DNA from: NORP110 sp051251595
GTDB lineage: Bacteria; Pseudomonadota; Alphaproteobacteria; Rhodobacterales; Rhodobacteraceae
Direction of reading: 5' to 3'
Length of the DNA: 64,000 bases
NCBI GenBank assembly: GCA_051251595.1
Contig: JBPOFA010000008.1
Coordinates: forward strand, 62,001-126,000
A program made the position numbers and the translations under genes. Below are positions 50,918 through 59,275 of the stretch, piece after piece. Position 1 is the stretch's first letter, and every line of letters begins with the position of its first letter. Below the pieces are notes generated by a model that was given only the letters and a program-made list of their open reading frames with translations, made no database searches and was not told the origin of the DNA.

Positions 50918-51049
50918 CCTCGAAGGATTTGCCCTTTCGTCCCGATCCCACAGTTTGTGAATAAAAACCAACGTTTGTCCGACATATGTGGTATCTTGGT
51001 TTCAACGCGCAATCCTGCGTGCATTTTCTTACATAGATCGGTTCAAAAC

Positions 51050-51400
51050 ATGCAGACTCCAGACTGGACGAAACCCGCACTCATGGGCGCGGGTGCAGGC
51101 GCCATTGCCATCGCCATACTTGGCTTTACCTGGGGCGGCTGGATGACGAACGGTTCCGCGACCACGATGTCCAAAGACGCAGCCCAGACAGCCGTCGCCA
51201 CAGCGCTGACCCCCTATTGCGTGCAAAAATCAGTGAGTGATCCGAAATCCGCCGCGATCCTGGCCGAATTCGAAGAGGCCAATGCCTACCAGCGTCGTGT
51301 GATCATCGAAAAATCCGGATGGGCCACCCCGCTTGGCACGGAAAAAACGGATCGCGCCCTGGCAGAGGCCTGCCGCGAAGCGCTTGGCGCTGAGTCCTAA
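51050..51400 (+). CDS. Small membrane-anchored protein, unknown function
   Basis: A 116-residue protein with a single N-terminal helix (ALMGAGAGAIAIAILGFTWG) and a soluble domain after it (ATTMSKDAAQTAVATALTPY, YCVQKSVSDPKSAAILAEFE, then EACREALGAES). Similar small proteins are common in Rhodobacterales, often with the CVQ region conserved. Start at 51050; a longer frame starts at 50957 but lacks a good ribosome site. The helix and following soluble domain suggest a periplasm-facing protein. No function is known to me. Confidence 0.65.
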   Translation: MQTPDWTKPALMGAGAGAIAIAILGFTWGGWMTNGSATTMSKDAAQTAVATALTPYCVQKSVSDPKSAAILAEFEEANAYQRRVIIEKSGWATPLGTEKTDRALAEACREALGAES

Positions 51401-51471
51401 CCAATTTCGCCGCCGGACACAGTGTTTGGCGGCGGCACCGCTGTGCGCAGAACGCAGACTTCACGCCCTCT

Positions 51472-52839
51472 TTACGCAACCGCCGCGATCCGCACGGATT
51501 TCAGCCAGAACCGCAGGCTCATCGCGATCCAGGCGGTGACAAGCCCGATGACCAGCCCTGTCCATACGCCATAGACGCCATAGACGCCATAGTCAAACGT
51601 GAACCCCAAGAGATAACTGAACGGCATGCCGACGCCCCAGTAAAAGAACACTGCCATCAGCATCGGCACCTTCGTGTCCTGCACCCCGCGCAACAGCCCC
51701 ATCGCAATCACCTGCCCCGCATCGGCAACTTGGAACGCCCCGGCAAACAGCACCAGCACGGCGGCGATCGCGACGATTTGCGGGCGCACCGGATCAGACG
51801 GGTTCACGAACCAGCCGGCGACGGTCTCGTTGAACAAAAAGAACAGGATCACCGTGATCAGAACGACAATGGCCGAAATCGCCGACGCAGCTATCCCGGC
51901 CCGGCGCAGCTCCACCTCGTCCCGGCGGCCATAGGCCTTGCCTGCAAGGATGGTTGCTGCATTCGAAATCCCAAGATGCAGCAGGAACGTAAAAGAGGCG
52001 ACCTGCAATGCGATCCCATGGGCGGCCAGCTCATATGTGCCGATCCACCCGACCAAAACAGCCGCCCCGGTGAACAAGGCAACCTCTGCCAGATTGGTCA
52101 GGCCAATCGGCCAGCCCAGTTGAAACACCCGGAAAAAAGCCTGCCAGTCAGGACGCCAGATGCGGTGAAACAACCCATGTTCCGGGATCGCGCGCGCCGC
52201 ATAGATGCACACCGCGACGAAAGCGAAAATATTCACCGAGACAGAGGCAATCGCCGCCCCGCGAATTCCCAGCTCTGGCGCACCGAAATTCCCGAAAATG
52301 AGCACGTAATTGATCAAGCCGTTGAGGATCGCGGCCGCGATTGTGGTGTATAAAATGAACTGGGTGCGTTCCAACCCGGTCAGATAGCCCTTGATCGCAT
52401 TCACGCCCAAAGCGGGGATGATCCCCCAGCCCGCAATCTTTAGGTAAACCCCGGCCAGCCGCGCGATTTCGGGCTCTTGCCCCATGGCCAGAAAAATCGG
52501 TTCCGAAAATATCATCAACGGCATGACCAGCACACAGAACAGGATCGACAGCCACAAACCCATGCGCGTGGTGCGCCGGATTTCTACGTCATTGCCCACA
52601 GCATTTGCCGCGGCCACCAAAGGCATCAATGCAATGCCAAACCCGGTGCCCAAGATAAACACCGTGAACCAGAACCCGCCCGCCAGAACCACTGCCGCCA
52701 GTTCTTCAACGTCGTGCCAGCCCAACATGATCGTATCGGTCATGTTGATCATCAGCTGCGCCAAGTGGCTGCCCGTAATCGGGACGCCCAGCACCAAGAC
52801 GGCACGGGCATGCTGGAGATATGAAAGGGGACGTGTCAT
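51472..52839 (-). CDS. MATE family efflux transporter
   Basis: A 455-residue multidrug and toxin extrusion protein with twelve predicted helices in two six-helix halves. MATE signatures: IMLGWHDVEELAAVVLAGGF, GYLTGLERTQFILY-type loops and GWPIGLTNLAEVALFTGAAV. Export is driven by Na+ or H+. The sequence YGVYGVYGVW near residue 430 comes from a 9-base tandem repeat at 51565-51591. A hairpin separates it from the epimerase gene upstream on the same strand. Confidence 0.92.
   Translation of the reverse strand: MTRPLSYLQHARAVLVLGVPITGSHLAQLMINMTDTIMLGWHDVEELAAVVLAGGFWFTVFILGTGFGIALMPLVAAANAVGNDVEIRRTTRMGLWLSILFCVLVMPLMIFSEPIFLAMGQEPEIARLAGVYLKIAGWGIIPALGVNAIKGYLTGLERTQFILYTTIAAAILNGLINYVLIFGNFGAPELGIRGAAIASVSVNIFAFVAVCIYAARAIPEHGLFHRIWRPDWQAFFRVFQLGWPIGLTNLAEVALFTGAAVLVGWIGTYELAAHGIALQVASFTFLLHLGISNAATILAGKAYGRRDEVELRRAGIAASAISAIVVLITVILFFLFNETVAGWFVNPSDPVRPQIVAIAAVLVLFAGAFQVADAGQVIAMGLLRGVQDTKVPMLMAVFFYWGVGMPFSYLLGFTFDYGVYGVYGVWTGLVIGLVTAWIAMSLRFWLKSVRIAAVA
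51565..51591 (-). repeat. 9-bp tandem repeat in the MATE gene
   Basis: Minus strand TATGGCGTC repeated three times with one base change in the last copy, coding Tyr-Gly-Val three times. A length change by whole units would keep the frame. Confidence 0.7.
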
Positions 52840-52886
52840 CCATCCCGCTTATGCCCAAAATTCGGGCAGTTCAAGAACCGTCGCGA

Positions 52887-52912
52887 CGCTTTGCCAATAA
52901 AAGGGCAAAGCG
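52887..52912 (-). terminator. Intercistronic hairpin between epimerase and MATE genes
   Basis: CGCTTTGCC, 8-base loop, GGCAAAGCG: a perfect 9-bp stem 14 bases after the epimerase stop. There is no T-run, so termination would be partial at best. Confidence 0.45.
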
Positions 52913-52925
52913 CCAGGGAGCGGTC

Positions 52926-53825
52926 TTAGCCGCGCGGATCTTTCAGGTACATCCGCCAGTTATGTTCCTCGCGAAATCCAAGCACGTCCTGGGCTTTGCG
53001 ATTGGAATAAAAGGTTTCGAACTCTCCCATCTCACGCGTCTTTGGAACGTCGTCATAAAACTCTGCGATCAGCTCCGCCGTGGTCGCGTTGACCGAGTGA
53101 TCGTTGTTGGAGGCGTTGAATATCTGATAGCCCAATCCATCCACTTTCAGGCAACGATCAACAATCTGCGCCAGATCCCGCACGTCGATATAGGCAAAGA
53201 TATTGCGCCGACGAGAGCTGTGGTCCTGCATGTAAGCGGGGAAATTCTGTTCATATTCATGGGGTTCGATCACATTATTGATCCGCAACCCATAAATGTC
53301 AAAACCCGACCGGCGTTGAAAGGACTTGGCCGTGATCTCATTCACCACTTTTGACATGGCATAGCTGTCTTCGGGAACAACCGGGTGGTCCTCATCCAAG
53401 GGGATATATTCCGGCTTGCGCATCCCGTCCGCAAAACACACGCCATAAGTGGTTTCGGATGACGCATAGATGATCTTCTTCACCCCCAGCTTTACCGCCG
53501 CTTCCATGACATTATAGGTGCCCATTGTGTTGACCCGGTAGGTCTCATTGTCCGGGGCCAACAGGATGCGCGGCACCGCAGCAAAATGTACAACCGCGTC
53601 GAATTTTGGCACGCCATTGCCTGGGTCCAGCTCTTCAAAGCCGACATAGGATGTCAGAGCATTGAACATCTGCCCACTATCGGTGATGTCCGCGATCAGG
53701 TTTTCAACACCGGGATAATCCAACGGCGTCAAATCGACATTCAGCACCTTGTGCCCCTGCGCCAAAAGATAGGGCACGACATGTTTCCCGGCTTTCCCGG
53801 CACCACCTGTAAATAAGATACGCAT
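52926..53825 (-). CDS. NAD-dependent epimerase/dehydratase
   Basis: A 299-residue extended SDR. Cofactor motif LFTGGAGKAGKHVVPYLLAQ, an NAD-type acidic residue in VDLTPLDYPGVENLIADITD, the catalytic Ser in YASSETTYGV and Tyr-x-x-x-Lys as SYAMSKVVNE. GFDIYGLRINNVIEPHEY is the substrate region. The usual substrates are nucleotide sugars or uronates (uronate dehydrogenase is a relative of this compact type), but no neighbour supports a choice. It is followed on the same strand by the MATE gene after a hairpin. Confidence 0.88.
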   Translation of the reverse strand: MRILFTGGAGKAGKHVVPYLLAQGHKVLNVDLTPLDYPGVENLIADITDSGQMFNALTSYVGFEELDPGNGVPKFDAVVHFAAVPRILLAPDNETYRVNTMGTYNVMEAAVKLGVKKIIYASSETTYGVCFADGMRKPEYIPLDEDHPVVPEDSYAMSKVVNEITAKSFQRRSGFDIYGLRINNVIEPHEYEQNFPAYMQDHSSRRRNIFAYIDVRDLAQIVDRCLKVDGLGYQIFNASNNDHSVNATTAELIAEFYDDVPKTREMGEFETFYSNRKAQDVLGFREEHNWRMYLKDPRG

Positions 53826-53988
53826 CTCAATCCTCCCAAGATTTCACCGAAAGGACTATGGGCACATGCCCGATGAGGTGCAAACAGCTTTGTGACTGTC
53901 CAGAGGGAAGAAGCGCGGTTTTTCCCCTTTCGCAATCCCCCCATTTCAACGATCGTTCAACTGGGAATCTAAACATACGAGGAATATC

Positions 53989-54702
53989 ATGAGTCTGCTT
54001 GGAACATTGGCCAAAGTGGCCGTCGGCGTTGCGGTCGCAAAAGGCGTCGCAACCTTGTCGCAGAACCGCAAAGCCCCCCGCCCCGGCGGAAGCGCTGGCA
54101 CGGGCACGTCCTTTGGGGATAGGAATTCGCCGGGCGCTGGCGGCCTTGGCGACCTTATGGACATGCTCGGCGGCAGCAAAAGCGCCACAGGCGGCCTTGG
54201 CTCTATGCTGGAAGGCTTGTCAAAAGCCTCGCGTCCAACGGCTGGCGGCGCAATCCAAACAACGCCGCCATCCAGCGGCAGCTTGGGCGACCTCTTGAAC
54301 CAGTCTCTCGACAATTTCGGAGAACCGGTATCACAGCCAGAACCAGAACATGAAGACGCAGCCCGCATCCTGCTGCGCGCAATGTTGCAGGCGGCCAAAT
54401 CCGACGGACGCATCGACGCCACTGAAAAAGAGGCATTGATGGGCAAGCTGGGCGATATTTCTCAGGATGAAATGGCCTTTATCAACGAAGAACTGGCCGC
54501 CCCTGTCGACGTGCAAGGCTTGGCCCGCGACGTGCCTGCGGGCATGGAAAGCCAGGTTTACATGATGTCGCTCGTCGCCATTGATCTGGACCAAAAATCA
54601 GAGGCCGAGTATCTGCACAATCTGGCGCAAGCGCTGAACATCGACCCCCGTGAATCCAACGCGATCCACGAAAAAATGGGCGAACCCAAGCTTTACAGCT
54701 AA
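53989..54702 (+). CDS. DUF533/TerB-like protein
   Basis: A 237-residue protein with a hydrophobic, Ala/Val-rich start (LGTLAKVAVGVAVAKGVATL), a long Gly/Ser-rich linker (~25-100) and a helical TerB-like DUF533 domain at ~120-235 (LLRAMLQAAKSDGRIDATEK, MMSLVAIDLDQKSEAEYLHN). The SDGRID loop corresponds to the metal-binding acidic loop of TerB. The N-terminal region may be a membrane-associated helix. It is the second TerB-fold gene in the window (first at 1285); the two share only the fold. Confidence 0.78.
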   Translation: MSLLGTLAKVAVGVAVAKGVATLSQNRKAPRPGGSAGTGTSFGDRNSPGAGGLGDLMDMLGGSKSATGGLGSMLEGLSKASRPTAGGAIQTTPPSSGSLGDLLNQSLDNFGEPVSQPEPEHEDAARILLRAMLQAAKSDGRIDATEKEALMGKLGDISQDEMAFINEELAAPVDVQGLARDVPAGMESQVYMMSLVAIDLDQKSEAEYLHNLAQALNIDPRESNAIHEKMGEPKLYS

Positions 54703-54706
54703 GATT

Positions 54707-54747
54707 TAAAAACGCCCCGGCTTTTGCACCACCTGCAACGGCCGGGG
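54707..54747 (-). terminator. Rho-independent terminator of the Bcr/CflA gene
   Basis: Minus strand CCCCGGC-CG-TTGCA-GGTGG-TGCAA-AA-GCCGGGG-CG-TTTTTAAA: a nested 12-bp stem followed by five T. It lies 17 bases after the MFS stop and just downstream of the convergent DUF533 gene, so it may serve both. Confidence 0.8.
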
Positions 54748-54763
54748 TGACCAAGGCACCGCC

Positions 54764-55981
54764 CTAACGCGCGGGCAAGACAGAATATTCATCGCCCCGC
54801 CGCGATGCATTCACCGCCAGCTTTGCCGCCACTGACGCCGCCAAAAACCCAAACGCGACGGGCAAAATCGTTGCGGTGTAAAACCACCCCAAAGACATCG
54901 AAAACACGACCGCGATCAGGCTGGACACCGATGCAATCATCGAAGAGCCCAACCCCGCGACAGCCCCAAGGGCCTGCATCGAAATCGCATTAAGATTGCC
55001 AAATAAAATGCCCAGGCAAAAGAAAATGGCAAAGAACATCGCCATAAACACCCAAAACGGCGGCACGCCGGAATAGAACCAGGCGATCCCCAACACCGCA
55101 GCACTTAGCCCGGCCATCGCGATCAGCGCGGCGTTGACCAAAAACGCCATGCCAAAGCGCAGAACCAACCGCGCATTGATGAAAGACGCGATGCCAATTC
55201 CAAGGGCCAAAACGGCAAAGTAATAGGGAAACCACAGCCCCTTGCCATAGACCTCTGCGATCAGGGAATGCGCCGTGCTCAGATATAGTAATTGCGCACC
55301 AAAGATCAGCCCCGCCGCAAAACTATGGGCCAGCACCACGGGGTGGCGCAGAATGCGCGCCCCATTGCGCAGGATTCGCCCCGGCGCCAGCGCGATGCGG
55401 CGCTCCACCGGCAAGGTCTCTGGCTGGCGCAGCGCCAGCCATGCCCCGGCCAGCACGGCCACAGCCACGTAAAACCCGAATAATCCGCGCCATCCGGTCA
55501 AAAGGGTCATCCCCTGCCCGATGGCCGGCGCCAGCATGGGCACCAGAATGAAGATCGTGAACACCAGCGACATCACCTGGGCCATCGCCTCGCCCGAAAA
55601 TTTGTCGCGAACCAGCGTGCGCGCGCCAATCTTGGGCCCCGACACCCCAATCCCCTGAAGGATCCGTCCCAGCACCACCTGCTCGATGGAACTGGCCGTC
55701 ATCGCAAGCACAGACCCAACACAAAAGATCGCAATCCCCAGCAGGATCGCGGACTTGCGCCCAATCGCGTCGCATAAAGGACCAAACAGGACTTCGCCAA
55801 ACACCATGCCAAGGGTGAACATCGTCACGATCAGCTGCAATTGCGTCGGCACCGCAACCTGCAACTCTTGCCCGATCGCGGGCATCGCCGGAAGGATGGC
55901 ATCCAGACCGAATGCCGTCAGGCTGGTCAGCAATGCCACCAGGGCGATAAATTCAAAACGATGTGCGGTGCTGTGCGACAT
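54764..55981 (-). CDS. Bcr/CflA-family multidrug efflux MFS transporter
   Basis: A 405-residue 12-helix drug exporter of the Bcr/CflA type. Landmarks: LLTSLTAFGLDAILPAMPAI near the start, LFGPLCDAIGRKSAILLGIA (motif A between helices 2 and 3) and ASSIEQVVLGRILQGIGVSG (motif C-like). Exports chloramphenicol, bicyclomycin or similar compounds in relatives. The ATG at 55981 follows AGGAACACG; a 50-residue longer frame upstream is not supported. It has its own terminator. Confidence 0.9.
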   Translation of the reverse strand: MSHSTAHRFEFIALVALLTSLTAFGLDAILPAMPAIGQELQVAVPTQLQLIVTMFTLGMVFGEVLFGPLCDAIGRKSAILLGIAIFCVGSVLAMTASSIEQVVLGRILQGIGVSGPKIGARTLVRDKFSGEAMAQVMSLVFTIFILVPMLAPAIGQGMTLLTGWRGLFGFYVAVAVLAGAWLALRQPETLPVERRIALAPGRILRNGARILRHPVVLAHSFAAGLIFGAQLLYLSTAHSLIAEVYGKGLWFPYYFAVLALGIGIASFINARLVLRFGMAFLVNAALIAMAGLSAAVLGIAWFYSGVPPFWVFMAMFFAIFFCLGILFGNLNAISMQALGAVAGLGSSMIASVSSLIAVVFSMSLGWFYTATILPVAFGFLAASVAAKLAVNASRRGDEYSVLPAR

Positions 55982-56053
55982 GGCGTGTTCCTGCAATCCT
56001 GTCTTTTGACCCCAAGCGCGCGAGGGCCGCAAGGGCCGATCCGCCCCCCCCAC

Positions 56054-56078
56054 ACAAACGTTCAATGAACCAGTTTGT
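56054..56078. promoter_or_regulatory. Imperfect palindrome between the Bcr/CflA and DUF4139 genes
   Basis: ACAAAC-G-TTCA-A-TGAA-CCA-GTTTGT: two nested inverted repeats in the 206-base divergent region. It could be a repressor site; no regulator gene is adjacent. Confidence 0.35.
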
Positions 56079-56187
56079 TTCCACCGGGCAGCGGAAAGCG
56101 CGTAAAAAAAACATTGCTTTTTGCGGGCCACACCCCATTATTGCTGCAACTTATAAGAGAATAAATTTTTCAAAAGGAACTGATTTG

Positions 56188-57810
56188 ATGCGTGCCCTGC
56201 TCTTGCCTTTGCTCTGCCTTGCCTCCCCCGCTCTTGCCGACACATTCACCCTGCGCAGCGCCCCGCAGTCTGTGATCGTCTACCCGGCGGGGTCCAAAGT
56301 CACACGGGTTCTAAACGTGGCACTGCCCGCCGGAACGCATGACATCATCCTACCGGATTTGCCCTATGCCGTCGAAGATATCCCGCCACAGATTGCCATC
56401 ACGAACGCCACCTTGGAACAGTTTTCGATCCGCGGCGACGCCCTGCCGCCTTTGGTCGACCCAGACGATCAGGCCGTTTTGCAAGCCCGCGAGGTTGTTA
56501 AGACCAAACAAGCCGCGCTTGACAGCCATATGGACAAAGAGGCCGAAATCCGGCTGCGGTCCGACGCGGCAGAGGCGCAGTTACAGTTCCTCAAAAACAT
56601 GTCCCAAAACGAAGGCCTGCCGACAGATGTAAAGGCCCTTGCAGACATCACGGGTATCGTCGGCGAACAAACCCGCCAGGCCCGTGCCGAAATCCTGGAA
56701 GCTGAAAAATCCATCCGCGCCCTTAGCGAGACCCGGAAGGATTTGGAAACAGAGCTGAAAGAGGCAAAAGAGGCCCTCGCCGCTGTGCTGACAGCGGATG
56801 ACGACCGGGTTCAGGCCGTCCTTACGGTCTCAACAGACGTGGCGACACCCTCGGAAATTACGATCACCTATTTTGTAGAGGCCATTTGGGGCCCACTGTA
56901 TGAGTTTTCGCTGACACAAACAGAACCGGCGCAAGTGTCGATCAAAAGGGGCGCAATGGTCAGCCAAAAGAGTGGAGAGGATTGGACAGACGTAACGCTT
57001 GAGCTTTCAACAATAGCCCTTGGTGAAAACATCGCCCCCAGCCAGCCCTATCCAAAAAGGTTGCGGATCAGCGATCCAGTGCCCCCTAAGGCCGCTAATG
57101 CTGGCGCCCAGACGTATGAAGAACCCATGATGGAAGCCCCGGTCGTCGTCGAGGAATCGCTCAGTCTTAACCCTGATCTGGATTACGACGGCCCTGGGGT
57201 CAGCTACATTTTCCCCAAACCTGTGTCGGTGGCAAATGGTGTCGACGCCTTGACTTTGGCGATGGATGTTCTGACTTTTGATGCGGAAACCTTTGCACAG
57301 GCTTCGCCCATGCGTGATGACACCGCCTTTCTCATGGCGCGATTCACCAACACCTCAGCAGAGCCGATTTTTGAGACCTATAACAACTCTTGGTTCTACG
57401 TCGATGGAAACGTCATCGGGCTTGGCGACACGCCCGAAATCCCCGCCGGTGCAGAAAGCCAATTGGCCTTTGGCCCCATCGAAGAATTGCGGCTGGACCG
57501 CACGAGCCTCGGGAAAAACGAAGGCGACAGCGGCATCATCAGCCGGTCCAACACGAAAGACGACAAGGTCGAAATCCAGATCGAAAATCTGGGCGACAAA
57601 CCCTGGACTGTAGAGCTTTTGGACCGCGTTCCTTACAGTGAACAAGAGGGTTTGGTGATCACCTTCTCTGCCACGCCGAAACCGGACGTGGTCGATGTGG
57701 ACCACGCCAAGGGCCTTTTGCAATGGAACTTTGATCTGGCCCCCAAGTCAGAAAAAACCATCCTTCTGGACCACAATATTCGCTGGCCCGACGGCAAAAT
57801 TCTGCAATAA
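56188..57810 (+). CDS. DUF4139 domain-containing secreted protein
   Basis: A 540-residue exported protein: signal MRALLLPLLCLASPALA, an N-terminal DUF4140-type beta domain (~20-100, SVIVYPAGSKVTRVLNVALP), a coiled-coil stretch (~105-200, DKEAEIRLRSDAAEAQLQFL and TRKDLETELKEAKEALAAV) and a C-terminal DUF4139 domain (~210-540, EITITYFVEAIWGPLYEFSL, ending in EKTILLDHNIRWPDG). The mucoidy-inhibitor MuiA-like proteins have this build. Periplasmic or surface location is likely. AAAGGAACTG precedes the ATG at 56188. Its activity is not known. Confidence 0.85.
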   Translation: MRALLLPLLCLASPALADTFTLRSAPQSVIVYPAGSKVTRVLNVALPAGTHDIILPDLPYAVEDIPPQIAITNATLEQFSIRGDALPPLVDPDDQAVLQAREVVKTKQAALDSHMDKEAEIRLRSDAAEAQLQFLKNMSQNEGLPTDVKALADITGIVGEQTRQARAEILEAEKSIRALSETRKDLETELKEAKEALAAVLTADDDRVQAVLTVSTDVATPSEITITYFVEAIWGPLYEFSLTQTEPAQVSIKRGAMVSQKSGEDWTDVTLELSTIALGENIAPSQPYPKRLRISDPVPPKAANAGAQTYEEPMMEAPVVVEESLSLNPDLDYDGPGVSYIFPKPVSVANGVDALTLAMDVLTFDAETFAQASPMRDDTAFLMARFTNTSAEPIFETYNNSWFYVDGNVIGLGDTPEIPAGAESQLAFGPIEELRLDRTSLGKNEGDSGIISRSNTKDDKVEIQIENLGDKPWTVELLDRVPYSEQEGLVITFSATPKPDVVDVDHAKGLLQWNFDLAPKSEKTILLDHNIRWPDGKILQ

Positions 57811-57818
57811 CGTCACGG

Positions 57819-57859
57819 GATCAGCCCTGCCCCTGTTCGACAGGCGCATCTGGCTGATC
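57819..57859. terminator. Nested hairpin between convergent genes
   Basis: GATCAGCC ... CCTGT-TCG-ACAGG ... GGCTGATC: 8-bp outer and 5-bp inner stems between DUF4139 and the acyltransferase. It has no T-run and ends 8 bases before the acyltransferase stop. Confidence 0.35.
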
Positions 57860-57866
57860 TCCCCGG

Positions 57867-58991
57867 TTATCTTCCTTGCGCGGGGAAGAATGGCAATTTG
57901 GTGCTCAACGGCATGACAGACCATGGCGTGCGCGACGGTTTGCCCTTGACCAGCACCGGAATTGGCGCAGGCAGCAGATCAACAAACCACCGCATCGGCA
58001 GGCATAGGATGAAGATCAATGCTGGCGCGGCGAAGAAAAAGATCAAATAGGATGGCCCCATAACATCCACCCCGAGCGCGCTCATCACGATCCAGATGAG
58101 CTTGCCAAGGATCACGTGGCTGAGATAGGCCAGAAAGACGACAGGGGCAAATCGGTCAGCTACCGCTTGCGCCATTCTGTTTTGCCCAATTGCGACGGCA
58201 AGCGCGATCATAAAAAATACCAGAACAACCCGTTTCGCGATATTTTCAATCTCTGCAATCGGCCCCACATCCATGCCCGCATGCGCGCTCACTAGATAAA
58301 CGGCGCTGCCGCACAACACGCCGAGAAACAGGGGTTTGATCCGGACCAGGGCGGAAAGCTGAATTTGATTCACCCTCAAGGAACAGCCCGCCAACATAAA
58401 CAAAAGGATCGTCGAGCGGAAAACAATTGGGGCGGTAAAATCAAAAATGGCCAGAACCAAAACCACGCCAAGCGCCAACGTCAGATGCTCGCGGATCAGC
58501 TGCCAGAACACCAAAATCAAAATCGAAGAAACGAACAAATCACGCAGAAAGCTAAGAGGCGAATTAAAACTTGCCCCAAAAAATCCAGTTACTGCATTCA
58601 CAACAGCAAGAGGCGTCGCAGCCGGAAGCGCTTGCCCCCCCTGAACATTGGCAACAGTCGCCACGAAAACCAGAAACAAAAGGATCAGGTTCCACGCGAT
58701 CATAGGGACAATCAAAACCCGAAACCGGTCCCGCAATACTTGGACCGGGCGACATTTTTCAAGCGCGCCGACCAACAAAAAACCACTGACCAGGCTGAGA
58801 ACGGCAACACTCGCCCGCCCCAGAATTCTGATCCAAATATCGCCGAAAATCGCGCCATCGCCCTGCAAAACATAGCTGACACCATAAGCGCCAGGAATAT
58901 GGACAGATATCATAAAAAAGATGCACAAGACTCGGGTCACACGAATGGCTGCGCTGTCGCGCGCGTGAATGGGGTTTACCATAGTTGCCAT
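57867..58991 (-). CDS. Acyltransferase 3 family membrane protein
   Basis: A 374-residue integral membrane protein with about ten helices, of the OafA/YrhL acyltransferase 3 family that adds acetyl or other acyl groups to carbohydrates or lipids. The N-terminal helix carries ITRVLCIFFMISVHIPGAYG-like sequence with the conserved His in MISVHIPG; an Arg pair follows (RVLRDRFRVLIVPMIAW). The start at 58991 is preceded by AAGGGGGCG; the longer frame begins in an AT-rich leader. No glycan cluster is adjacent, so the acceptor is unknown. Confidence 0.8.
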   Translation of the reverse strand: MATMVNPIHARDSAAIRVTRVLCIFFMISVHIPGAYGVSYVLQGDGAIFGDIWIRILGRASVAVLSLVSGFLLVGALEKCRPVQVLRDRFRVLIVPMIAWNLILLFLVFVATVANVQGGQALPAATPLAVVNAVTGFFGASFNSPLSFLRDLFVSSILILVFWQLIREHLTLALGVVLVLAIFDFTAPIVFRSTILLFMLAGCSLRVNQIQLSALVRIKPLFLGVLCGSAVYLVSAHAGMDVGPIAEIENIAKRVVLVFFMIALAVAIGQNRMAQAVADRFAPVVFLAYLSHVILGKLIWIVMSALGVDVMGPSYLIFFFAAPALIFILCLPMRWFVDLLPAPIPVLVKGKPSRTPWSVMPLSTKLPFFPAQGR

Positions 58992-59275
58992 CACATACGC
59001 CCCCTTGGGGATGCCCAAAGCCTTTGACACGCGCCCACACCGGCGGGCATCGGTGCATCTATCATCCAATAAAATTGCGTCCAAACTATGGTTTTTCGGA
59101 TTTGATAACCAAATTTTAACATTTACCCCAAGAATGGGCCCGTCCGACCCGCACAAAGCAAGGGCCGCGGGCCAAAAGAGGCGTGAAAATCAGGGAAAAT
59201 GCGCGCAAAAAACCACGCACGGGCCGAATTTTCGTCAAACTCCGCCATCAAAAACCTCGGCTAAAGAGGTGCAGC

